This document shows positions 35,447 through 44,900 of a stretch of DNA of 64,000 nt, piece by piece. Made by a program: the position numbers and the translations under genes. The notes under the pieces are model-generated. The model ran no database searches, was not told the DNA's origin, and saw only the letters and a list, made by a program, of their open reading frames with translations. Within the stretch, counting starts at the first letter, position 1. Each line of letters opens with the position of its first letter. The stretch is from NCBI RefSeq assembly GCF_900090045.1, contig NC_041786.1, positions 1,413,501 to 1,477,500 of the forward strand. The letters are read 5' to 3'. This DNA is from Plasmodium malariae. Its lineage: Eukaryota; Apicomplexa; Aconoidasida; Haemosporida; Plasmodiidae.

Positions 35447-38400
35447 ATGAATAACTTTATGGTAAGAATTAAAGGCAGTAGCGAAAAGATCAACAATGCG
35501 ATAAGAGAAGTATTCACAAAGAACTTTGTTGAAGATAATTTTTTTGAAAAAGAAATTGAACTAAAGGATCAGGTGAAGAAGAGGGAGATATATATGCTAA
35601 CAGAAAATTATGTTGATACATATATGAAGCAATATTTAATAAAAAATGATGACAACCATTGGTTTTACTCCATATTATGTGAGTTCAGTGTTGTACCAGA
35701 CAATAATAATATTATTACTTGTACAGGTGTTAATGATGTATCCATTATTCCTAGTGTACTAAATGTAGAGTTTTACGCTTCTGATGTATATTTTGAAAAT
35801 ATGGAAAATGAAGAATTCCAAATAAAATTGATTGAAAAAAGGAAAAAAGCATATAAAGAGGTTAAGGTAAAGAACAGGAGTGTTTTATTGCTCCATGGAT
35901 ACTTTAACTATATTGATAAAGGCGATGTTCGTGAGAACAAAGCAAATGATATAAAAGGCTTGTATTATTATATTCAAGAGAATATACATAATTTAAACAA
36001 ATGGGTTAATAATATTGAAGGAAGTTTTATTTTAATTTATGTTCATTATGAACATGGTCAGGTAAATTTTTTTTTTTTTAATGACCAATTTGGTATGAAG
36101 TCTTTTATTTTTTTTTATGAACAAAGCTCAATTATACTTACGAACATGTACGGATTTTTTATAAATTATGATTTTAATTATATTCCCATAAATGATGAAT
36201 ATTATCAATTTGACGACAAATCAGTCAGAGGTAACTTGAATTTAATTGATGATGATCCTTTTTTATTTTTTTTTCATACTAATGAAAAAACTCCAAATAA
36301 GTGTACTGATCGCGTAGTATATTGCTATAGTGAGGAAAATATAATAAAAAGGGAGTACTTGAATATGGTAAATATAAATGAAAAAGTAGGCTTTCAAATA
36401 AATCCATATTATGTGTACAATTTAGTGTTATTATTAGAAAAAGGCGAAATTTTCCTAAAAAATGTGAAGAAGGAAAATTGTATTTACACAAATCACTATG
36501 AGTGGAATGAGCAAAAATTAACATTTAGTCAGAATTTTTACGACATATTTAATTATTTTGAACGACATCATTTTTTTCATAATGTTCATACAGATGAACT
36601 AGTTTATTTGAAGAAAATCGTAGCAACTTTAATAAATCAGATAAAGGACCATGAAGAAAATAAAAAAGGCGGAAGTAATCTTAATAAGGGGCGTATGTTT
36701 ACAGAGACAAAACTTAATAATATTTTTATAAATCTGTACCTAAATTTGTTAAGCAATGTGATAAAAAAAAAGTTGGAGCAAGTTTTCCTGCATCATTCAG
36801 GTAAATTAGATCAAAAAATGGAGCCTAAGGGTGAAAATAAAATCGGAGTGGAAAATACTACTTCCCAAGGTGGAAAAAGAAAATCAGTGGGTATCCTATT
36901 CTCAGGTGGAATCGATTCGACACTATTGACATTAATTACGATAAGAAATTTTTTCCCCCTTTATGAGGACGGATATATGGAATTAATTAATGTATCTTTT
37001 AATGAAAATGCAGTTGATAGGTACACATGTCTTATTGCTTATGAAAAAATAATTAATATGTTTCCTGGATATGATATCAGATTAGTCCTTGTTGATGTAT
37101 CCGGTGTTGAGTTAATAAATTATGAAAGGATAATTTATTCTTTGATCTCACCAAATAATACTACAATGGACTATAACATTTCATCCGCTTTTTTTTTTGC
37201 AAATATGGGTAAAGGATATATTTGTCAACGCTCATTTTTTAATTTACATGAATGGAAATATATAAAAAAAAAGGCCATGGCTATACTCAATATTAATTTT
37301 GAGGGGCAAATAAAGGAGCATACATTAGGTGTACCGAAAGAAAAGGAACAGAGTATAAATGTACAGAATAAAAAAGAAGAGAAAGACGTGGAAGGAGTAG
37401 TGGGAGTGTGTACTGAAAGGAAAATAAAAAACAAATGCTACGTGTGCGAATTTGTTAGAAATAAGAAATGTGTTCATAGGTGTTGTTCTATATGTTGTAG
37501 GAAACTAAGATATGTATATATAAAGGAGTTTCTACTAGAGAAAGAGAAAATCAAAGCAAATAAATATATGAAAGAGAACGAGGTAAAAAATAAGAAAGAT
37601 GGTGTTACTACTCCTACCAGTAGTAGCACAAGACACAATACATATAAAAAGATAGATGGAAGTGAAAAAAGACAAAACAACTATGTTGATATGTATGAAG
37701 TGAAGTACGATGAAACAAACTCGAACAAAAAATGCATATATTTGCTAATAAAAAAGAAAAAAATTTTCATTAATTTTGAAATATTCCGTGAGTGCCATGT
37801 GCACAAAGGGAAAATGTATGACTACCAACAGATAGGCTTGCTCTACCGTGAATTTAATAAGGAGCTAGAACAGAGCAAAAATGAAGGAAGAAAAAGGGGG
37901 GAAGATGGAAAAAAGGACGGTGTATATATTGATAAGAGTAACTACTTGAATAGCAAATATGACAATGATACGTATGACCATATGTGTGGAATAGTTTTTG
38001 ACGAAAAATCGCATATACAGAAGAACAGTAGCAAGAGGTACTTGAAAAAAGGGAATGATGAAACAACTAGAAATGCGGAAAAAGAAACATATAGTTTGAA
38101 TGAAGAATGTTATATGAGAGAAGAAAAATTAAGTGATAACAATTTTTTTTTAAAAAAGGATAAACAAAACTTTATTGACAAGTTCGTTACAGCGAGAACT
38201 GCTAATGATGCTAATAATTTTGAAAAAATAAAAAGTCTATTTTCCAAAGAGAAATATAAAAAAGGAGAAAGTATGAACAAAAAGGAAGCTATTAATAAAA
38301 ATAAAATTTTAACAGATTATCAGCACGAAAAGGAGGAAAGGGAGGATGAGTCTTTAAATTTTTTAAATAGAAAATTATATAACAAAGGTAATAATGAAGA

Positions 38401-39232
38401 TACAGGAGAAATATATTATTGTAATCATGAATTACTTATAATAGGTAGTGGTGCCGATGAATTGTATGGAGGTTATTACAGACAGAACAACACAAATAAT
38501 ACTAATAAGAGAAAAACGCAGGAAAATTACAAAATGAATGAAATGATAAAAGATATTAAAAGAATTTGGAATAGAAATTTATATCGAGATGATCGTATCT
38601 TTACTTTTACAAGTAGATCGAAAAAGCATATTTTTTATCCCTACTTGAATATACATTTAGTGAACTTTCTGTTTTTGGTTTCGTTTTACTTGATAGAGGC
38701 TCCTATTCTTAGTTCGTTCGGTTTGGAAAAAAGGAATAGAAGTGATGATGAGGGAGAAGCGGAGGAAACGAAAGAGGAATCATTGGATGAAGCAGCGGAA
38801 GATATACCACCAATACCCATTTCAGAAGAACACACCTGTCAAAGATATAATGTAGATAAAAAGGAAAGGACAAAGGAGAAGGATACATTAATGAGAAAGG
38901 AAAACTACTGTCTCGTTTTTGTCGAAAGGGTAGAAGAATGTTACAATTTATACAGACTTATTAAAAATTATAAAATTAGTAAGTGGATTTTAAGAATGGC
39001 CATATTTTTCTTAAAATTCAAAGAATTAATGTTTTTCAAAAAAAAAGCTATTCAGTTCGGTTCAAAAGCAAAAAATACAAGAAAATATATGAAGGAATCT
39101 ATTACTTCATCTTTTAATGATCAAGGAACGGGTACTTGCTTACTTGATACAGATAACAAAAAAAAGGGGCATGACTCATACACACTTTTATCTCAGTACA
39201 TAAACACATTTGAAGGAATACATGTTGATTAA
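35447..39232 (+). CDS. ASNSD1: Asparagine-synthetase-domain protein, ASNSD1-like
   Basis: Single exon, 1,261 aa. The N-terminal third resembles a class II glutamine amidotransferase fold: HGYFNYI corresponds to the NGEIF block, then IEGSFILIYVH, and NDQFGMKSF corresponds to D-x-x-G-x-x-x-L. The catalytic N-terminal Cys is absent (the protein starts MNNFMVRIKG). The central PP-loop is intact: VGILFSGGIDSTLL (SGGIDS at about 486-491), then a GSGADELYGGYYR block near residue 1000, RNLYRDDRIF, and a C-terminal AIQFGSKAKNTRKYM motif. These are hallmarks of ASNSD1 (compare ILFSGGIDS, GADE, RNLGRDDR, AMQFGSRIAK). A large insertion (about 630-985) includes a Cys-rich cluster. The true function of ASNSD1 proteins is unclear, and it need not make asparagine. 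The gene is divergent from the cyclin-like gene and convergent with the BCCIP gene. Confidence 0.87.
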   Translation: MNNFMVRIKGSSEKINNAIREVFTKNFVEDNFFEKEIELKDQVKKREIYMLTENYVDTYMKQYLIKNDDNHWFYSILCEFSVVPDNNNIITCTGVNDVSIIPSVLNVEFYASDVYFENMENEEFQIKLIEKRKKAYKEVKVKNRSVLLLHGYFNYIDKGDVRENKANDIKGLYYYIQENIHNLNKWVNNIEGSFILIYVHYEHGQVNFFFFNDQFGMKSFIFFYEQSSIILTNMYGFFINYDFNYIPINDEYYQFDDKSVRGNLNLIDDDPFLFFFHTNEKTPNKCTDRVVYCYSEENIIKREYLNMVNINEKVGFQINPYYVYNLVLLLEKGEIFLKNVKKENCIYTNHYEWNEQKLTFSQNFYDIFNYFERHHFFHNVHTDELVYLKKIVATLINQIKDHEENKKGGSNLNKGRMFTETKLNNIFINLYLNLLSNVIKKKLEQVFLHHSGKLDQKMEPKGENKIGVENTTSQGGKRKSVGILFSGGIDSTLLTLITIRNFFPLYEDGYMELINVSFNENAVDRYTCLIAYEKIINMFPGYDIRLVLVDVSGVELINYERIIYSLISPNNTTMDYNISSAFFFANMGKGYICQRSFFNLHEWKYIKKKAMAILNINFEGQIKEHTLGVPKEKEQSINVQNKKEEKDVEGVVGVCTERKIKNKCYVCEFVRNKKCVHRCCSICCRKLRYVYIKEFLLEKEKIKANKYMKENEVKNKKDGVTTPTSSSTRHNTYKKIDGSEKRQNNYVDMYEVKYDETNSNKKCIYLLIKKKKIFINFEIFRECHVHKGKMYDYQQIGLLYREFNKELEQSKNEGRKRGEDGKKDGVYIDKSNYLNSKYDNDTYDHMCGIVFDEKSHIQKNSSKRYLKKGNDETTRNAEKETYSLNEECYMREEKLSDNNFFLKKDKQNFIDKFVTARTANDANNFEKIKSLFSKEKYKKGESMNKKEAINKNKILTDYQHEKEEREDESLNFLNRKLYNKGNNEDTGEIYYCNHELLIIGSGADELYGGYYRQNNTNNTNKRKTQENYKMNEMIKDIKRIWNRNLYRDDRIFTFTSRSKKHIFYPYLNIHLVNFLFLVSFYLIEAPILSSFGLEKRNRSDDEGEAEETKEESLDEAAEDIPPIPISEEHTCQRYNVDKKERTKEKDTLMRKENYCLVFVERVEECYNLYRLIKNYKISKWILRMAIFFLKFKELMFFKKKAIQFGSKAKNTRKYMKESITSSFNDQGTGTCLLDTDNKKKGHDSYTLLSQYINTFEGIHVD

Positions 39233-39810
39233 TATTAAGCCATAGCAAATTATTTAAATGGAGAGAAGAGGAGGGAGCTAAAACCTACCATTAGAAAAAA
39301 AAAAAAAAGAAGAAAAAAAAAAGGGAAAAATTTACCATCTATAGACCTATTTGCCATGAGTAGACTATTAACTGAGTAGTATTTTATCTGTTCGCACGTT
39401 CTTCAACTATTCCCCCTTCCACAACTTCTGTCATTCTATCCATCATAATTTCTGTTATTTATTCTGCTATATCTTCTGCCATATTATTTACCACAGCTTC
39501 TATTTTTTTTTTTTTTTTTTCTTTTTTCCTGGGCATTTTATTACATATATATAAAGGTGTCAACATGTTAAGTATGTTATTTAAAAAAAAAAAAAAAAAA
39601 GAGTTAATGCAATAGAGAGGAGCAGGGCGGGAGGGGAAGGAAAAACATTTATAATACATTAGTTGTTTTCAATTTATGTTCCCCCAATTGCTAGCTGGCA
39701 CTTCATAGTAGTCATTTCTAAGCTGTACTGTAGCCTCGGATAAGTAATTTTTACCAGCGTCCACACACACATATGTATGCACAGCGCATACGCAGTTACC
39801 CACTTTTCCA
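39233..39810. other. Convergent intergenic region between the ASNSD1-like and BCCIP genes
   Basis: 578 bp with poly(A) and poly(T) runs and no coding signal. It presumably carries the two 3' UTRs. Confidence 0.7.
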
Positions 39811-41118
39811 CTACATGGTGGCGTATATATTGCCTATTGCGTCGCTCACCTTATCGAACGGGATTACAAATAGCATGGCGTACTCCTTATAATTAACTTC
39901 TCTATTTTTATGGTTCGTTATTTCATAAAACCTCTTTACATTGTTATTATTCCACATTACATGGTATATTTTATTTTGAAAAAAGAACTGTTCTTCATAA
40001 TTGGAAAAAATTAATTCATTGTTTACATTTTTATAAATTTTTGTGTAAAAGAGTATATAATCAAAAAAATAAAATTTCTTTTCATTTACATCCATATCTT
40101 CTATACCCTGAGACCACAGAATATCATCCATTACATTTTTATGAATTAAAGGAATTAATTTAATAGGACAATTTATTATTCTGCTGTTAATAAGTAAACC
40201 TATATTATTTTTATTATTTGAAATTAAATTAATTAATTCCTTTGCATTTTCATCATATTCAAATGTATTTATTTTCTTAATTTTGTTTAATAAAAATTCT
40301 TTTAAAATATGTATTTCATCATATTGATTAATGTTAACAATAGTTTGAAAGCCAATAATATTTACTTTCTCATTTTTTTCTTCATTTGAAACGCACACAA
40401 ATTTTCCGATATTTTGCTGATCACATATAATATTTATTAACTGTTCAGAACATTTTAAATTTGTGTACAGCTCCGTACTTTTTAATAATATTCTTATGTT
40501 ATCTTTATATACATCCTCGGGGTCTATTAATTCAAAATCACAAGTTAACTCATCACTGCTGCTGTTATTCGTTTCTTTTTCGGGACTACCTTGGCTTGTT
40601 ATGTTTCCCTGTACATATCCCCCGACTTGTTTCTCCTTGTACTCAGACACCTTGTCCGTCCGTTGCTTCAACTTTTCGTTCAACTTTTCGCTCATCTTTT
40701 CGCTCATCTTTTCGCTCATCTTTTTGTTCAACTTTTCGTTCACCTTTTCGTTCACCTTTTCGTTCACCTTTTCGTTCACCTTTTCGTTCACCTTTTCGTT
40801 CATCTTTTCATTCAACTTCATTTTTTTTTTCTTTTTTTTTCCCTTTTTTTTTATCATATTTTTGTTCATCTTCAGTTTCTCCCTTTTGATATTCTGATTT
40901 CTTTTGCTTTTTTCCCTCCCCCCGATTTTTTCGCTCTTTCTTTCAAAATTGTTCATGTTATTGTTCGTGTTCCTATTCATCTGTGCATTCTTTTCCACTT
41001 TTATTTTCTCCCTTTTTTGGTTAACTGACCTTCCTGCAGTTTTTTCATCTTCCATTACTTGTTCAGAATTTTTTACAAAAATATTTTTTTCTTTTATATA
41101 AGTCATGAAAGTTGGCAT
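39811..41118 (-). CDS. BCP1: BCCIP/Bcp1 family protein
   Basis: Single exon, 435 aa. Residues 1 to about 190 are a Lys/Glu/Asn-rich, repeat-bearing extension (NEKVNEKVNEK units). The C-terminal domain follows the BCCIP pattern: FELIDPEDVYKDNIRILL (the F-E-x-x-D-P-x-x-x-D-x-x-x-x-x-L start), QNIGKFVCV, LLINSRIINCPIKLIPLIHK (the GLL-x-x-R-x-x-N-x-P-x-x-x-P-x-L-x block), KKFYFFDYILFYTKIY and a final YAMLFVIPFDKVSDAIGNI. In yeast Bcp1 is a nuclear chaperone and export factor, with reported roles for ribosomal protein uL14 and the lipid kinase Mss4. Human BCCIP is linked to BRCA2, p21 and ribosome biogenesis. The typical core is about 280-320 aa, so the extension is parasite-specific. It shares an 851-bp divergent promoter region with VPS52. 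Confidence 0.85.
   Translation of the reverse strand: MPTFMTYIKEKNIFVKNSEQVMEDEKTAGRSVNQKREKIKVEKNAQMNRNTNNNMNNFERKSEKIGGREKSKRNQNIKREKLKMNKNMIKKKGKKKKKKMKLNEKMNEKVNEKVNEKVNEKVNEKVNEKLNKKMSEKMSEKMSEKLNEKLKQRTDKVSEYKEKQVGGYVQGNITSQGSPEKETNNSSSDELTCDFELIDPEDVYKDNIRILLKSTELYTNLKCSEQLINIICDQQNIGKFVCVSNEEKNEKVNIIGFQTIVNINQYDEIHILKEFLLNKIKKINTFEYDENAKELINLISNNKNNIGLLINSRIINCPIKLIPLIHKNVMDDILWSQGIEDMDVNEKKFYFFDYILFYTKIYKNVNNELIFSNYEEQFFFQNKIYHVMWNNNNVKRFYEITNHKNREVNYKEYAMLFVIPFDKVSDAIGNIYATM
40672..40816 (-). repeat. 15-bp in-frame repeat in the BCCIP extension
   Basis: About nine copies of a unit encoding NEKVNEK, SEKMSEK and NEKLN-type four- to five-residue steps. The opposite strand gives open (FTFS), (HLFV) and (FRSP) shadow frames because the unit has no stop in any frame. 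Confidence 0.9.
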
Positions 41119-41969
41119 GTTATTGTTATATATATATTATGTTCTCCGAATTTGTTCTAGTTAATTTTACATTAACAAATAGCACAAGAAAATATGTAAC
41201 TACATGTATATTTCTACATCTTATTCGTTGGCAGCTTTTAAACATATACCTACTTATCATATGCGCGTATATTATTTTTATAAAATACTGTACGTATATG
41301 TACTTCCATACATGTAAAAAATATATTGCATGTATGTAAACCTACAATTATTTTTAAGTACCGCCATTTGCGCTTTTCTTTTTTTCTACTTAAAAACAAA
41401 AAGAAAAAAATTAATTATAACAAAATTATACAAGTTCCTGCGCTACATGTATGCAGTTCTTTTGAGGATTCCCAAGGGTTCAGCGGGGTTTAGCGGTTTA
41501 GTGGTTTAGCGGCTGACCGGTTGATCATTAGTACGTATATATTTTTTTATTTTTTATTTTTTCCCCTTTTCATGGCCTTACTTTTTAATCCATTAATTGA
41601 GTGCTTACCGAAGTATAAAACACAAAAAAAGGCATATCAATTTTTTCTTTTTTTTTTCTTTTTTTTTTCTTTTTTTTTTTCCTTTTTTCTTTTTCCTTTT
41701 TTCTTTTTCCTTTTTTCTTTTTCCTTATTTCTTTTTCCTTTTTTCTTTTTCCTTATTTCTTTTTCCTTTTTTCTTTTTATTCTTTTTTTTTTTCCACTCT
41801 TTTTTCCTGAACAGGCAATAATTTTTCTGGTAAAAACTGAACTGCCACAATGAGCAAAACGAACGAAAAAGCCTAGTTTGCAAAAATAAAAAAAAAAGCA
41901 CGCCGAATTTTAAATTACGAAAATATGAAAAAAATAGATTATATAATAGCAGAGCAATAGAACAGAACA
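41119..41969. promoter_or_regulatory. Divergent promoter region between BCP1 and VPS52
   Basis: It contains a C/T-rich low-complexity block (41640-41795, tttttcctttttt units) and a GC-richer telomere-like stretch at 41477-41527. No coding signal is seen. It is inferred to drive both flanking genes because they start on either side. Confidence 0.5.
41477..41527. repeat. Telomere-like degenerate 8-bp repeat
   Basis: A row of gggttcagc, ggggtttagc, ggtttagt, ggtttagc, ggctgacc and ggttgatc units. The first two contain GGGTTCA and GGGTTTA, the Plasmodium telomere heptamer forms, but spacing is 8-9 bp and the copies decay. Confidence 0.7.
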
Positions 41970-44900
41970 ATGGAATACGAACAAGTGTCTGCCTTAATTG
42001 AAAAATTTAAAGATGACAGGTACATACTAAAAGCTTATAACAAAATATATAACTGTAATAACTGCACATTTTACAGAAATGTAAAAATAGAAGAAATTGA
42101 AAGGTGGAGTTACACGAGCGAAAAGACGTGCAATACAGGGGGTAGTAATGGCCAAGTTCGTGGTCGCACCCTGATAAACATTATAAACGATGAAGGAAGA
42201 GAAACAGGTAAGGTTGACGATAAAGGTGATAATGATGATGATTTAAGGAATATTATCGAAATTGTAAACAGAACGCTGTATTTTTACACAAACGAAACTT
42301 TAAACAAATTTAGCGAAAATAATAAAGAGCTAGTTGACATATACAACCAAATAGATAACTGTAACAAAATATGCCTTGATGTCGATGTAATATTAAATAA
42401 ACATAAAAATGATATAAAGTACATTTCTGAAGACATAAATAAAATACAAGAATTAACAGAAAATATGGATGATAAATTAAAAAATAGAAAATTAACATTA
42501 GAACTGTTAAATACGTTTATAAAAATTATATTAGTTACACCACAACTAATATATGATATATGTAATGGTGAAATTAATGAAAATTTTGTAAAAAATGTAA
42601 TCATATTAACAAAAAAAATGGAAAATTGTAAACATTGTTTGTATGATTTTTACCCTAGTATAAAATTTTCCTATATAGAATTAGAAAAACTAAAAAATAA
42701 AGCCATCGATAGAATATACTCATTTTTTATTCGCAAACTTAATGATATAAGAAATAAAAAAATTAATATTCATTTAATTCAACAAAATTTAATAAAATTT
42801 CACGAACTTAATAATTTTCTTTATAATAATAATAGAAATTTGTATGCCTACTTAATAAAAGAATATATAAATATTATGAACAGGACCTATCACAACCTTT
42901 TCAAAAGCTATATTACCAACTTGCAAAGGAAAAAGATCGAGTTCAATAATGAACTAACCATAGGATTTTCTTGTTCCTACGGTAATCACCTAGGAGGAAA
43001 TAGCAGTGCCAGTAGCAGCGGCAAAATAAGCGGCGGTAATATAAGCGGAAGAAACATAAGCGGAGGAAACATAAGCGGAGGAAACATAAGCGGAGGAAAC
43101 ATAAGCGGAGGAAACATAAGCGGCGGTAATTACATCAGTGGAGGCAGCTTGTACAGTATTAGCGCGAACAGCAGCAGCAACGTGAGTCTGTTGTCGGCGA
43201 AGAACAAAATGATGAACATACTCGGCTTTAACACAAAGACTAACAACTCCAGTGAGAGAAAGGAGTGCCTGTTTTTGTTAAATAATAGAACTAAAATTTT
43301 GAGTGATTTAGATTATTATTCCAATGCAAAATGTTCGGAAATGCTTGACAGTTCGGAAATTCCGAACCGTTCAGAATTGTCTAACCGTTCAGAATTACCT
43401 GACCATTCAGAATTGCCTAACCGTTCAGAATTGCCTAACCGTTCAGAATTGCCTAACCGTTCAGAATTGCCTAACCGTTCAGAATTGCCTGACCATTCAG
43501 AATTATCTGACCGTGCAAGTACTTTACCTGTCATTTTCACCACAGACAATTCGCAGTACTTTTTTGAGGAGATCTACAAATCGGTGAGCAAATTATTTTT
43601 AGATACAGGAACTACGGAATATTTATTTCTTATAAAATTTTTCAGGAATTATGAAAACCATGATTTTTTGTTTTTAGAAATATATTCCAAAACTATATCG
43701 CTGTGTTTTGATTTTACTTATTATTATATGAATAGTACCTTTGATTTTATTTCTCTTTTTATTATTTATATGATTAATATGCATAATGCGTATATAATCA
43801 AGAGTAGAAAAATATTCCCCTTATACGAATTTATTGACAAGCTTCAGAATTTAATATGGAATAGGATATATTTCATTATTAGTGAAAATATTGCCTCCCT
43901 GGATTTTAGCAGTCGATACAGCAGCTATGGAAGTTACAGTCACTACTACGACTACTACAACTACTACTATCATGTGAGCGCCGATAATACAAAAGGATAT
44001 AACAAGAAATCTCTTTATGATTTATTATACACAAACAACGTAAAGTATAGTGCAATAAGTAGAAACAGCAACATGGCCCCGTTAAAGGCGGATATGAGCA
44101 GTAGTAATAATAATGCTGCTACTAATAGTAGTAGTACTACTAGTAATAACAACAGTAATAGCAACAACAATGACTTTCCGAAGTCCAAGGCTTCTGCGAA
44201 CGCGCATCTTGAAAAGGCAGAAATAGAGGTAGAGAGAAAAAGAAGCTCCTTACAGCATATTCCTAATATTCAACCAGTGAACATCAGTGAACCAGAAAAA
44301 ATGAACTATGGGATATCTGCCCCCTTATGTGATACGGAAAAAATGAATATGATTAATAGTAGTACCCCTACAATGTTTGTAAAAACACAGACACATCCTA
44401 TAACCAAAAAGTTTTCAGATTTTTATTGCTCCTTAACGATACTGAGTGAGTTCTGTTTCAATTTTGAAAAATATTACAACGAAATAAATTGTGAGAAAAA
44501 AGAAAAAGAAAACTCAACAGAAGCTAGCTATACGGAAAAATCTGACAATTCTTTAAATGTAGAAAAAAAAGAAAAAAAAATTAAAAAATTATCAAAATTA
44601 CCAAACGAGGAAACTATGACATATTTGCATATGGAAGAGGAAAATAAACTAATTAAAAATTATTACTGTTCAGAATATTGTCAGACGGAGGGAATTGAAC
44701 AAAGTTACCAAAGTAAAGAACATGATGGGAAAACAGCTACGCATGATGGGGAAATAGCTACATCGTATGAAAATAAAGTAAACAAAAAAGAAGGAAAAGA
44801 TGAAAAGGTGGCAGCATCTTACGATATGAATATGTGTAATGTAAAAATTGATGATCATACAAAAAATGATAGAAATGATGAAATTATTGTAACGCTTGAC

